Origin: Planctomycetota bacterium
GTDB taxonomy: Bacteria > Planctomycetota > Planctomycetia > Pirellulales > PALSA-1355
Length of the DNA stretch: 64,000 nucleotides
NCBI GenBank assembly: GCA_003389325.1
Contig: QQVE01000056.1
Location: 1-64,000 of the forward strand
Direction of reading: 5' to 3'
Below, piece after piece: positions 21,121 through 29,156 of the stretch; positions within the stretch are counted from its first letter, which is position 1; each line of letters begins with the position of its first letter. Both the position numbers and the translations under genes were made by a program. The notes beneath the pieces are model-generated. The model was not told where the DNA came from. It saw only the letters and a program-made list of their open reading frames with translations, and ran no database searches.

Positions 21121-21504
21121 TCAACTGGCCAGTAGTCCGTACAACAGCGCGGCCAGCACCAGCGCCGAGATCACGACATACTTGCGGTCGCGCCGCCAAA
21201 GGAACGCCACGAGGGCACCGATGACGCGCGCAATCGGCGTGGCCACTAGCAGCAACAGCCCGAGTTGGATGATGGCCTCGGGCTGCAGGCGAGAGGCGCC
21301 GGAAACGATGTCGGCCACGCTGTTCAGGTGCGAGGTCTCGCCGCGGAAGGTGGCGTAGTGCGGCGGCTGGGCGCCGTGCACCCAGAGGAAGGCCGCTCCC
21401 CCGATCAGAACGACGGTGGCCGAGAGCAGCGTGCCCCAGCGCAGCAGGCCGCCCAACACCGCTTCCAGCGACTGTTCGGCGTCGGTCTGGCGATTCGTGC
21501 TCAA
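21121..21504 (-). CDS. DUF1634 membrane protein
   Basis: 127 residues with three membrane helices (about 18-44, 67-93 and 99-120). DUF1634 proteins are small integral membrane proteins typically encoded next to TauE/SafE permeases. The start overlaps the stop of the TSUP permease gene by four bases, so the two are translationally coupled. It probably modulates or partners the permease; the direct function is not known. Confidence 0.85.
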   Translation of the reverse strand: MSTNRQTDAEQSLEAVLGGLLRWGTLLSATVVLIGGAAFLWVHGAQPPHYATFRGETSHLNSVADIVSGASRLQPEAIIQLGLLLLVATPIARVIGALVAFLWRRDRKYVVISALVLAALLYGLLAS

Positions 21505-22352
21505 AAGGTCCCCCGCAGTCCGTTGACGATCATCTGTAGTGCCAGCGCCGACACGAGAACCGCGAAAATCAGCCGCAGGATATCGACGTTACCCCGCGCC
21601 AGCAGCCGCGATCCCAGCGTTGCTCCCGCCAAGACGCCCAGCACGACCGGCATGGCCAGTCCCGGATCGAGGTAGCCGCGGTGCAGATAGACGCCGGCGC
21701 TGGCGGCGGCGGTGACGCCGATCATAAAGTTGCTGGTCGTGGTCGACGCTTTGAAGGGGATGCGCATCACGCGGTCCATGGCCAGCACTTTGAGAGCGCC
21801 GGACCCGATCCCCAGCAGCCCCGACAGCACGCCTGCACCGTACATCAGCCCGAACCCGGCCGGCACGTGTCGTACCCGGTAAGTCTGGCGGCCTTCGGGC
21901 GTCGGATAGCTCGAATCGAGCGCGAGCCACGTGGCCACTCGATCCGGCGACTCCTCGGCGGGGCGTTCGGGCACGCCCTTGATCGAAAAGTAGGCGGAGA
22001 ACAGCAGGACGAGCCCGAAGATGACGGCGATCACGTTGGCGCTGGTGCCGATGGCCAGCATGGCGCCGGTCAGCGCGCCCCCGGTAGTGGCCACCTCGAG
22101 CAGCAGCCCAAGGCGGATGTTGGTGTACCCCTCGCGCACGTAGGCTGCGGCCGCCCCGGACGACGTGGCAATGACGGCCACCAGCGACGCCCCCACGGCA
22201 TAGCGGATGTCGACGCCGAAGACGAGCGTGAGCAAGGGCACGATGACCACACCGCCGCCCAAGCCCGTCAGCGCTCCGAGCAGCCCGGCCAGAAAGGCTC
22301 CACCGGCGGCCAGCAGGGAGAATTGCCAGATGGTCAGCCCGGCGACGTCCAT
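21501..22352 (-). CDS. TauE/SafE (TSUP) family permease
   Basis: 283 residues with about eight hydrophobic segments. The start GAFLAGLLGALTGLGGGVVIVP carries the Gly-rich TSUP signature, repeated in the second half as LSGLLGIGSGALKVLAM and MIGVTAAASAGVYL. TSUP proteins export or import sulfite, sulfonates or related organosulfur anions across the inner membrane. The substrate cannot be told from sequence. It is followed by the coupled DUF1634 gene, a common pairing. Confidence 0.9.
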   Translation of the reverse strand: MDVAGLTIWQFSLLAAGGAFLAGLLGALTGLGGGVVIVPLLTLVFGVDIRYAVGASLVAVIATSSGAAAAYVREGYTNIRLGLLLEVATTGGALTGAMLAIGTSANVIAVIFGLVLLFSAYFSIKGVPERPAEESPDRVATWLALDSSYPTPEGRQTYRVRHVPAGFGLMYGAGVLSGLLGIGSGALKVLAMDRVMRIPFKASTTTSNFMIGVTAAASAGVYLHRGYLDPGLAMPVVLGVLAGATLGSRLLARGNVDILRLIFAVLVSALALQMIVNGLRGTF

Positions 22353-22390
22353 GAGTTTCGGTCCCCGGGAGAGATCGAGGCGTGCGCAAA

Positions 22391-22428
22391 CAAAAGAGAA
22401 GGTAACCCTGAGGCGACCTTCTCTTTGA
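22391..22428 (-). terminator. Rho-independent terminator of the RRM gene
   Basis: An 11-bp perfect stem (22393-22403 paired with 22416-22426) encloses a 12-base loop. Read on the - strand the stem is followed by TTTTGTTTG, a U-rich tail. It lies about 90 bases past the stop of the RRM protein gene and before the TSUP gene, so it separates the two - strand transcripts. Confidence 0.75.
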
Positions 22429-22516
22429 ATCGATAGAGTACCTATCGATGCAGCCGTGATTCAAGGGGGGCCGCCGTTCAACAGGGCCCGTCGTCTAGCA
22501 GCGTGTCGCGGCGACG

Positions 22517-22834
22517 CTAGTAGCGTCCACCACCACCGCCGTAGCCTCCACGTCCTCCGCGCCCGCCACCGCCGCCACCGCGGTCCTCGCGAGGCCGAGC
22601 CTCGTTGACCGTCAAAGGTCGCCCGGCGTGCTCCTGCTCGTTCAAGCCGGAGATGGCGGCCTGGGCCTCGGCATCGCTGCCCATCTCGACAAAGCCGAAA
22701 CCCTTACTGCGTCCGGTTTCGCGATCCTGAATGACCTGGGCACTCTGAACGGTGCCGAATTGAGCGAACATTTGCTCCAATTCCGAGCTATTGACGCTGT
22801 AGCTCAGGTTCCCCACGTACAACTTTTTGCCCAC
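22517..22834 (-). CDS. RRM-type RNA-binding protein with Gly-rich tail
   Basis: 105 residues from GTG 22834, with ACAGGAG eight bases upstream. RNP2 is KLYVGNLSY (residues 4-12) and RNP1 is GRSKGFGFVEM (about 46-56); the tail is Arg-Gly-Gly rich (residues 88-105). This is the single-RRM glycine-rich class known from cyanobacteria and planctomycetes, thought to act on RNA in the cytoplasm, often in cold or stress response. A promoter-like site about 160 bases upstream and a terminator downstream indicate a monocistronic transcript with a long leader. Confidence 0.92.
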   Translation of the reverse strand: MGKKLYVGNLSYSVNSSELEQMFAQFGTVQSAQVIQDRETGRSKGFGFVEMGSDAEAQAAISGLNEQEHAGRPLTVNEARPREDRGGGGGGRGGRGGYGGGGGRY

Positions 22835-22994
22835 TGACAGAACTCCTGTAGCATGCGCACACGACGACCCACTTTGGCTTTCCGGGTCGCGAAAGAAAGG
22901 GACCAACCTCGTGGCCCAGAGGAGGCAGACGAAAGAGGCTACCGCAAACTGACAAAGATGCGCCGTGGACTCGCTCGACGAACCATCCGCGACA

Positions 22995-23022
22995 AGTATA
23001 TCATGTTTTGCAATTTCGCAAA
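22995..23022 (-). promoter_or_regulatory. Putative sigma-70 promoter with extended -10 for the RRM gene
   Basis: On the - strand TATACT (22995-23000) is preceded by TGA, an extended -10 motif, with a TTGCGA-like -35 element 15 bases upstream. The predicted transcript would have an untranslated leader of roughly 150 bases before GTG 22834. The region 22835-23144 contains no gene. Confidence 0.45.
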
Positions 23023-23068
23023 GCAGTTGGGCACCCGGCCGGCGTCCAGAACTCAGACGGACGACTGT

Positions 23069-23086
23069 TTGTGAAATTAATCACAA
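23069..23086. promoter_or_regulatory. CRP/FNR-type palindrome upstream of purE
   Basis: TTGTGAAATTAATCACAA is an inverted repeat with perfect 6-bp arms and matches the TGTGA-N6-TCACA pattern of CRP-family regulators. It stands out as an AT-rich site in GC-rich surroundings, 58 bases upstream of the purE start and about 70 bases from the divergent RRM promoter. A bound regulator could affect either gene. The regulator itself is not in this window. Confidence 0.45.
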
Positions 23087-23144
23087 CCCACCGAACCGCG
23101 TGCTACGGCGTGCCGCCGAGCCCGCCAGGAGTCATACGCCAAAC

Positions 23145-23639
23145 ATGAGCGTCAAAGCACAGCCCGTTGTCGGCGTCATCATGGGCAGCAAGTCCGACTG
23201 GGAAACGATGCGCCACGCCAGCGAGATGCTCACGCAATTTGAGGTGGAGCACGAGTGTAAGGTCGTCTCGGCCCACCGCACGCCCGACTGGATGCGGGAG
23301 TACGCCACCACCGCCCAGAGCCGCGGCCTGCGGGTGCTGATTGCGGGTGCCGGGGGCGCCGCTCACCTGCCGGGTATGGTCGCCGCGCATACGACTCTGC
23401 CGGTCTTGGGCGTGCCGGTCGAGAGCCGGGCGCTTCAGGGCCTCGACTCGTTGCTTTCGATCGTGCAAATGCCCGGCGGCGTGCCGGTGGCCACGCTCGC
23501 GATCGGCAAGGCGGGGGCCACGAACGCCGCTCTGCTGGCCGTTAGCATCTTGGCCCTCGGCCAGCCCGAACTGGGAGACAAGCTGGCGCAGTACCGCCAG
23601 CAGCGACGCGACGAAGTACTGGGAGAGCCGCTGCCGTGA
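23145..23639 (+). CDS. purE: N5-carboxyaminoimidazole ribonucleotide mutase
   Basis: 164 residues from ATG 23145. PurE rearranges N5-CAIR to CAIR in purine synthesis. The class I signatures are visible: MGSKSDWETM (phosphate and carboxylate binding, residues 13-22), SAHRTPDWM with the catalytic His, and AGAGGAAHLPGM. Length fits the family. The stop overlaps the purK start as GTGA, so PurE and PurK are coupled and together replace an AIR carboxylase. A CRP-like palindrome lies upstream. Confidence 0.96.
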   Translation: MSVKAQPVVGVIMGSKSDWETMRHASEMLTQFEVEHECKVVSAHRTPDWMREYATTAQSRGLRVLIAGAGGAAHLPGMVAAHTTLPVLGVPVESRALQGLDSLLSIVQMPGGVPVATLAIGKAGATNAALLAVSILALGQPELGDKLAQYRQQRRDEVLGEPLP

Positions 23640-24784
23640 CGCGAACGATTCTGCCGGGCTCGACGATCGGCGTGCTGGGAAGCGGGCAACTGGGCCGGAT
23701 GTTTGCCATCGCTGCCCGCCGCATGGGCTATCGCGTCCATACCTTCTCGCCCGACGACGACACTCCGACCGGCCAGGTGGCCGACTGGGAAACCCAAGCG
23801 GCCTACGACGATCTCGACGCCGTGCGGGCGTTTGCCGAGGGCGTGGACGTCATCACCTTCGAATTCGAGAACATTCCGGCGGAAACCGTTGAGCAAGCCG
23901 AACGCTTTGCCCCCGTGCGCCCCGGCGGATCCGTGTTGTACACGACGCAGAACCGCTTGCGCGAAAAGACGTTCCTGAGTGGCAGTGGGTTTCCCGTTGT
24001 TCCTTTTCGCGCCGTTTCGTCGCGCGAGGAGCTACAGGCGGCCGCTGCCGAACTCGGCACGCCAGCGGTGCTCAAGACGGCCGGCTGGGGCTACGACGGT
24101 AAGGGGCAAGTCCGGATCGACTCGCTCGAGCAGGTTCCCGACGCCTGGAGCACGCTGAAAACCGATGCCGTGCTGGAAGCATTTGTCGATTTCGAGTGTG
24201 AGGTCTCGGTGATCGTGGCTCGAGGATTCGACGGCGAATTGGCCGACTACGGGGTGATCGGCAACGACCATCAGAACCACATTCTCGACGTCTCGGTGGC
24301 GCCGGCCGACTTGCCAGGCGACCTCGGTCGCGAGGCGTCACGGATTGCCCGGGCAGTGGTCGAAGCGCTCGACGTAGTCGGTGTGCTCTGCGTCGAGTTC
24401 TTTGTCACCCGGGCCGGGACGCTGCTGATCAACGAACTGGCGCCACGCCCGCATAACTCGGGGCATCTCACGTTTGATGCCGCCGTGACGAGCCAGTTCG
24501 AACAGCAACTCCGGGCAGTGTGCGGGTTGTCGCTAGGCGAGCCGGAACTCCTGCGGCCTGCAGCGATGGCCAATCTGCTGGGCGATCTGTGGTTCCAGGG
24601 CACGCCCGATTGGAGTGCCGCGTGCCGGTTTCCGCAGGTGAAACTCCATCTCTACGGCAAGGAACAGGCCCGGCCGGGACGTAAGATGGGACATCTCACC
24701 GCGTTGGCCGGTGATCCACGCACAGCGGCCGACCTCGTGCGCGAAGCGCGGCGGGCACTTGCTGCCCGAGCGACAAAGACCTGA
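23636..24784 (+). CDS. purK: N5-carboxyaminoimidazole ribonucleotide synthase
   Basis: 382 residues from GTG 23636. PurK is the ATP-grasp enzyme that makes N5-CAIR from AIR, ATP and bicarbonate, the substrate of the PurE encoded just upstream. Visible signatures: GVLGSGQLGRMFAIAARRMG near residue 10, the ATP-grasp strand LKTAGWGYDGKGQ around 143-155, and the Mg-binding INELAPRPHNSGH near 265-277. Length is normal. Start and purE stop overlap by four bases. Confidence 0.96.
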   Translation: MTRTILPGSTIGVLGSGQLGRMFAIAARRMGYRVHTFSPDDDTPTGQVADWETQAAYDDLDAVRAFAEGVDVITFEFENIPAETVEQAERFAPVRPGGSVLYTTQNRLREKTFLSGSGFPVVPFRAVSSREELQAAAAELGTPAVLKTAGWGYDGKGQVRIDSLEQVPDAWSTLKTDAVLEAFVDFECEVSVIVARGFDGELADYGVIGNDHQNHILDVSVAPADLPGDLGREASRIARAVVEALDVVGVLCVEFFVTRAGTLLINELAPRPHNSGHLTFDAAVTSQFEQQLRAVCGLSLGEPELLRPAAMANLLGDLWFQGTPDWSAACRFPQVKLHLYGKEQARPGRKMGHLTALAGDPRTAADLVREARRALAARATKT

Positions 24785-24804
24785 ACCGCACGCGGAGGTA
24801 AGGG

Positions 24805-25251
24805 ATGATTCTAGACGAACTTCAACGTGCCGACCGCTATGCGGCGTTGCACCCCGGCTTCGAAGCCGGCTTTGCTTTTCTGAAACGTCCCAACCTGCTC
24901 GATCTGGCCACCGGGCGCCACGAAATCGATGGGGAGCGGGTCTTTGCCCTGCTCAACCGCGATCCGGGTCGCGGGCGCGAGGCCTCGCGTTTGGAAGCCC
25001 ATCGCCGCTACATCGACATTCAGTTTCTGATCGACGGCAATGAGGAGATCGGCTGGCGCCCCACTTCCGATTGCCGGGAGGTGAGCGAGCCTTATGACGA
25101 AGCGCGCGACGTGGGCTTCTTCGCCGAGGCGCCGCTCACGTGGATCGTCTTGCCCCGGGGAAGCTTCATGGTTTTTTATCCTGAGGATGCCCACGCCCCG
25201 CTGGCCTCGCAAGGCGACAACGTCAAGGCGGTGATCAAGGTGGCCGTGTGA
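24805..25251 (+). CDS. YhcH/YjgK/YiaL family protein
   Basis: 148 residues from ATG 24805 with GGAGGTAAGG just upstream. The family is a cupin-like double-stranded beta-helix associated with sugar (sialic acid or related) metabolism. Motifs include EAHRRYIDIQFLIDGNEEIGW, DVGFFAEAP and FMVFYPEDAHAP, with a conserved His and acidic set that probably coordinates a metal. The actual substrate is unknown. It follows purK by 20 bases but has no clear functional link to purine synthesis. Confidence 0.88.
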   Translation: MILDELQRADRYAALHPGFEAGFAFLKRPNLLDLATGRHEIDGERVFALLNRDPGRGREASRLEAHRRYIDIQFLIDGNEEIGWRPTSDCREVSEPYDEARDVGFFAEAPLTWIVLPRGSFMVFYPEDAHAPLASQGDNVKAVIKVAV

Positions 25252-25324
25252 GGGGGACCACCGCACGGGGTACCAGCCGCCGACTGTGCGATTGCCGCTT
25301 GCTTGGGGCAGCTATAATACAGGC

Positions 25325-25879
25325 ATGCTCGAGCAACCGCCCGAATCGACGAAGGACCGCGACGCCACGCTCAAGCCGCCGCAGTTCAGGCTGCGTACGC
25401 TGTTGCTGGCCACCTCTGTCGCGGCTGGCATGCTGGCCCTGTTTGCGGCCGTCGGCGCGATTTGGACGGCGGCCATTCTGTTTTTCGGGGTGCTTATCTC
25501 GGCGCACGTCATTGGTAATTCGCTGGGAACGCGTCTTCGCGATGGCGCGGTGACGCGGCCGCCCGCACGGCCAGTCAAGGCGTCGCCAACTCCCCGACGC
25601 GAGTATCACGCCCCCTCCCGGCTAACGCAGCGCGCGCGATTGCACTGGATTACGCTGGTCATCAGTCTGGGCGGCGCGCTGGCCGGAGCCCATTTCGGCG
25701 GATCGGCCCTGGCCGCCAGCTATCCCGAGGCATCGACCTCGGCGATTGTCGTCGGCTACGCGTCCAGCGGCGTGCTGGGTGGGTTTGCCGGGTTCGCCGT
25801 CAGCAGCTTCGTCGCCGTCGTGCGACAGGCCCTCTGGGAAGCCCACGCCGGCAGCGACAGGCCGCGTCGCTCGAACTGA
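25325..25879 (+). CDS. Small planctomycete membrane protein
   Basis: 184 residues from ATG 25325. The segment PQFRLRTLLLATSVAAGML is a form of the FxLRTLL membrane-anchor motif common in planctomycete proteins, followed by a second hydrophobic stretch (AIWTAAILFFGVLISAHVIG). Two more helices lie at about 115-140 and 145-165. No family or function is recognised. It is flanked by an oppositely oriented DUF309 gene. Confidence 0.7.
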   Translation: MLEQPPESTKDRDATLKPPQFRLRTLLLATSVAAGMLALFAAVGAIWTAAILFFGVLISAHVIGNSLGTRLRDGAVTRPPARPVKASPTPRREYHAPSRLTQRARLHWITLVISLGGALAGAHFGGSALAASYPEASTSAIVVGYASSGVLGGFAGFAVSSFVAVVRQALWEAHAGSDRPRRSN

Positions 25880-25915
25880 AACGCTTCTCGATCTGAACCC
25901 GCACACGCAAGCTGC

Positions 25916-26500
25916 TCAGCCATCGGTCGCCGGACCCTCGCCACGCCTACTTGTCGGCAAGAGCACGAGATCGAAGACCACGAGCACGGCATCGTTTGTC
26001 GCAGCCCAGGAAAACTCCGACGCGGGCACGCTGTCGGCAAACCTGATGAGATGATCAACCTCGAGCCCCAAGTAACGGGGCTGTCCCGCTTCGCCGCGCA
26101 CTTCTCGCAAGAGCTCCGCCGAGCGTAGGGCATGGCGTTTCGTTCCATCGGGACGTCCCTCACGTGCCTTGACCGCGGCGGCGGCGAGCTTGATCAAACC
26201 CTTCAGGAACGTGGCCGCCGTTCCCGTGCGTCCGCAGCCCAACCAGGCGGCTTCCCAGGCTTCGTGCGCTTCCCAGTAGTAACCGTGGTTGAACAGATCA
26301 CAGCCGAACAGATAGTCGCTCGACGTAGCCCAATTGCCGGGCTCGAAGCGCACCGGCTCGCGATCGCCGTGCCCGAACCGATGGCCGGCCGGATCGCTCT
26401 CGGGGTGGGGCTGCCTGCCCGGGACGTACGAATATGGGGGTAGCGGCTCGCCGGGGACCAGCCGTGTCACCGCTCGTTCTCGATCACGCTTGTCATCCAT
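25916..26500 (-). CDS. DUF309 domain protein
   Basis: 194 residues. The DUF309 signature is FNHGYYWEAHEAWEAAWLGC (about residues 70-89), followed by the FLKGLIKLAAAAVKAREG helix. The N-terminal 60 residues are proline-rich. DUF309 is a small alpha-helical, possibly metal-binding protein family of unknown function. The start is ATG 26500. It lies four bases from the YbjQ gene stop and is probably co-transcribed. Confidence 0.88.
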   Translation of the reverse strand: MDDKRDRERAVTRLVPGEPLPPYSYVPGRQPHPESDPAGHRFGHGDREPVRFEPGNWATSSDYLFGCDLFNHGYYWEAHEAWEAAWLGCGRTGTAATFLKGLIKLAAAAVKAREGRPDGTKRHALRSAELLREVRGEAGQPRYLGLEVDHLIRFADSVPASEFSWAATNDAVLVVFDLVLLPTSRRGEGPATDG

Positions 26501-26504
26501 CGTC

Positions 26505-26909
26505 TTAGGCTACGGACGAACCGCCGTTGGTTGGTTCCACGATCACCGCCGTGCCGTACGCCAGAACTTCGGTCGCGCCGTTCATGATCTCGGTCGCGTC
26601 GTACCGCGCGGCAACGATAGCATTGGCCCCCATCTGCGTGGCGTGCTGAATCATCAGGTCGAAAGCTTCGGCTCGCGCGTGCTCGCAGAGATTGGTCAGA
26701 ATCGAGATATTGCCGCCAAACAGCGTCTGTAAACTGGCGCCGATGTTGCCGACGACGCTCCGCGAACGCACGGTAACGCCGCGCACCACGCCCAGGTTGC
26801 GCACGACCCGGTAGCCCGGTATTTCCAGGCCGGTCGTGACCATGGGATTGGTGAGTAGGCTCGACTGGGGATGCGCTCCGCCGGTCGAACTCCAACTTCC
26901 CGTGCTCAT
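26505..26909 (-). CDS. YbjQ/DUF74 family protein
   Basis: 134 residues. ATG 26909 is preferred because AAGGGA lies about seven bases upstream; the frame is open to 26954. YbjQ proteins are pentameric beta-rich proteins once proposed to bind metals. The signature is IPGYRVVRNLGVVRGVTVRS followed by GANAIVAARYDATEIMNGATEVLAYGTAV, with a near-complete fit to the family. Followed closely by the DUF309 gene in the same direction. Confidence 0.9.
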   Translation of the reverse strand: MSTGSWSSTGGAHPQSSLLTNPMVTTGLEIPGYRVVRNLGVVRGVTVRSRSVVGNIGASLQTLFGGNISILTNLCEHARAEAFDLMIQHATQMGANAIVAARYDATEIMNGATEVLAYGTAVIVEPTNGGSSVA

Positions 26910-27069
26910 AGCATTTTCCCTTCGAGGCAGAGGAGGGTACGTGCCCTGGGCCACCTTGGCGCCTGGTGCATGGAATCACGCGTGAAGGTCGCGAGACGGT
27001 TGGCGTCGCGCCTCCTACATCCTGGAGTATACGTCGCGGTACGCCAGCACCCAGGAAGCCAGTGCCACG

Positions 27070-27837
27070 CTATCCCGCCCGCCGCTGGGGCCAAGCTGCA
27101 TCGGCCGGGCGTCTCGCGTCGATGGCCAGCGACCTGGTCTCGCCATCGGCGGGAGTGCCGCGCATGGTGGCCAGGAATGAGCTGCCGATCAGGCTCAGGA
27201 AAGTCCCCAGGATGCCGATTCCGATGAGCATCGTCACGATGGCCACGAGACGGCCGGCGACGGTTATCGGCGCTAGGTCTCCATAGCCAACCGTGGTCAG
27301 CGTCACGAACGACCACCAGATGGCATCGAACATGTGGCCAAACTTCTCCGGCTGAGCGGGCCCCTCGAACTCATGCATCGCGAAGGCACTAGCCAGCAAC
27401 ACGATCAGCGCAACGTAACTCACGACGGCCAACTCGGGCCAGACCTGGCGAAAGCCGCGCAACACGTTCTGCAAGGCGCGGTTGTAGCGGTACAGCTTGA
27501 ACATCCACAGCAGCGGCAGCACCCGCAGCAGCTTGAGCGGTCGAAAGTGTCCCACCAGCCCGAAGGCCGTGGGGACGATCGCCAGCAAATCGATCACCGA
27601 GAGTAGCGTGAATGGATAGCGCCAAGGATTCTTGGAGCGGGCCCAGCGAAAGCAGTACTCCAGCGAGAAGAATGTCAGCAGAATCCGCTCGTTCCACAAC
27701 CAGAAACCGCCCGAGGCCCGTGCGGCTCGCTCGGGGGCGATTTCCGACTCCATGTGGAACACGACGATGCTATATAGCACGGCCAATTGAGCCACGATTT
27801 CGAACCAGTGCCGATGCTCGGAGGCGCCATCGCGCAT
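27070..27837 (-). CDS. Voltage-gated-type potassium channel protein
   Basis: 255 residues from ATG 27837; upstream in-frame starts would add a non-hydrophobic arginine-rich extension. Six hydrophobic segments are visible, with an S4-like charged helix (HFRPLKLLRVLPLLWMFKLYRY) and the potassium selectivity filter TVGYGD near residue 190, followed by the inner helix IVTMLIGIGILGTFLSLIG. It is an inner-membrane K+ channel of the six-helix class. No cytoplasmic RCK domain is attached. Whether it is voltage-gated cannot be told. Confidence 0.92.
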   Translation of the reverse strand: MRDGASEHRHWFEIVAQLAVLYSIVVFHMESEIAPERAARASGGFWLWNERILLTFFSLEYCFRWARSKNPWRYPFTLLSVIDLLAIVPTAFGLVGHFRPLKLLRVLPLLWMFKLYRYNRALQNVLRGFRQVWPELAVVSYVALIVLLASAFAMHEFEGPAQPEKFGHMFDAIWWSFVTLTTVGYGDLAPITVAGRLVAIVTMLIGIGILGTFLSLIGSSFLATMRGTPADGETRSLAIDARRPADAAWPQRRAG

Positions 27838-28125
27838 GCGTCTACTCCCGAGTGGGGCCGCCGTGCGGCCACCGTGGCCGCGCGTGCTAGCAGCTCGCCG
27901 ACAGCGCCCCTGTACCCACTGTCGGGGCGGCAAGAATACTCAGGCGTGCCGTTTGGCAAAAGGCGAAGTCTCGCCATTTCTTACCACACGGCTCCACGGT
28001 TGCGTCGGGACCACTAGCAGTATGTTTCGGGGGCCTTCGGGCGGCTCGTCAACCCTGCCAACCGCGACGCCCGATAACAATCTCAGGCGTCCGCATTGGT
28101 TTTTCTCTGGGGGGAGATACGCATC
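27838..28125. other. Intergenic region, no gene seen
   Basis: About 290 bases between the channel gene and the small protein. Only short, composition-driven frames occur. GGGGGGAGA at 28109-28117 is the ribosome binding site for the small protein at 28126. I see no clear terminator or promoter. Confidence 0.4.
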
Positions 28126-28332
28126 ATGCTTGGTCCCGATCGGCCGTGTTTTCAGGCCCATGGTGCCGTTGTGCCCGCCATCGCCGGCCAGAAGGCATCC
28201 TCGAAATCGACCGAGCAGCAGGCCCTGCGGCAGTTCGTGAACAGGGTGGGCGGTGTCGAAAATGCCCAAGCGGCGCTAGCATTGCTGGCACTGCTCGAGT
28301 CCACCGACTGCAAGAGCCTGCCACCCGGCTAG
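28126..28332 (+). CDS. Hypothetical 68-residue protein
   Basis: Start ATG 28126 follows a strong GGGGGGAGA eight bases upstream. The protein has no signal peptide or membrane helix; its second half (EQQALRQFVNRVGGVENAQAALALLALLE) could form two amphipathic helices. No family is recognised. The stop overlaps the SRAP gene stop on the other strand by four bases, so this is a convergent pair. The main support is the ribosome site and the helical pattern. Confidence 0.5.
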   Translation: MLGPDRPCFQAHGAVVPAIAGQKASSKSTEQQALRQFVNRVGGVENAQAALALLALLESTDCKSLPPG

Positions 28333-29042
28333 TCGAACAGCGTGCCCTGCACCTTGCCGGGCGCGGTCCGCTCAATGCACTCCGGCGTGTCGAGCCGAGC
28401 ACTGTTGACGACCGTGCTGACCGGAAAAGTCGTCATCTGAGCTGCAGGGTAGGGCGTCAATAGCCGCTCCAGTCGACCGGGGTCGTCGACCGCCGGATCG
28501 AGCCAGGCCTCGTAGTCCGCCGGATCGAGAATCACCGGCATCCGGTCGTGTAGCTCCTGGAGCAGTTCGTTGGCCGTCGTCGTCAGGATGGTGCACGATT
28601 CGATCGTCAACTCGCCTTGCCGCCAGCGTTCCCACAGGCCGGCGAAGGCCAGAGGGCGATCCTCTTGCAAACGAATGTAGTAGGGCTGTTTGGGGCGAGC
28701 GTGCCCCTTCCACTCGAAGAAGCCGTCGCCCACGACCAGGCAGCGCCGCCGGCGAAACGCCTCGCGAAAGGCCGGCTTCGTAGCCGCGGTCTCGCTGCGG
28801 GCATTGATCATGCGATTGCCGATCGCCGGATCGTCGGCCCAGGAGGGAACTAATCCCCAGTGCAAGAAGCTCAATTGGCGTCCACCGCCGTCGGGGGCGC
28901 GGCGTACGACGGCGACGTCCTGGGTCGGCGCGATGTTGTAGCGCGCAGCCCAGCGCTGGGCCAGTTCGCGATTCGGGGTATCGAGGTCGAACGCCTCGAC
29001 GACGTCCCGTAGCGGCGTGCGTAACGTAAAGCGACCACACAT
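28329..29042 (-). CDS. SOS response-associated peptidase (SRAP, YedK-like)
   Basis: 237 residues. The true start is ATG 29042, because SRAP proteins begin with Met-Cys and the invariant Cys2 must be at the N-terminus: MCGRFTLR. Cys2 forms a covalent crosslink to abasic sites in single-stranded DNA. Other conserved features: NIAPTQDVAVVR, NARSET, the FFEWK segment, and HDRMPVIL. Length matches the family. It protects abasic-site DNA during replication. The 11 extra residues encoded upstream are rejected. Confidence 0.95.
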   Translation of the reverse strand: MCGRFTLRTPLRDVVEAFDLDTPNRELAQRWAARYNIAPTQDVAVVRRAPDGGGRQLSFLHWGLVPSWADDPAIGNRMINARSETAATKPAFREAFRRRRCLVVGDGFFEWKGHARPKQPYYIRLQEDRPLAFAGLWERWRQGELTIESCTILTTTANELLQELHDRMPVILDPADYEAWLDPAVDDPGRLERLLTPYPAAQMTTFPVSTVVNSARLDTPECIERTAPGKVQGTLFD

Positions 29043-29156
29043 AGCGAAAGCGGGTTCCCCTGAGTCTGCTGTCATTGTAGTACGCCCGGCCAGGACCCGA
29101 TAGAATCAGGCAAGCACAATCGTTTGATCTGCGCACCCCGGCGATGCTGGCGACTC

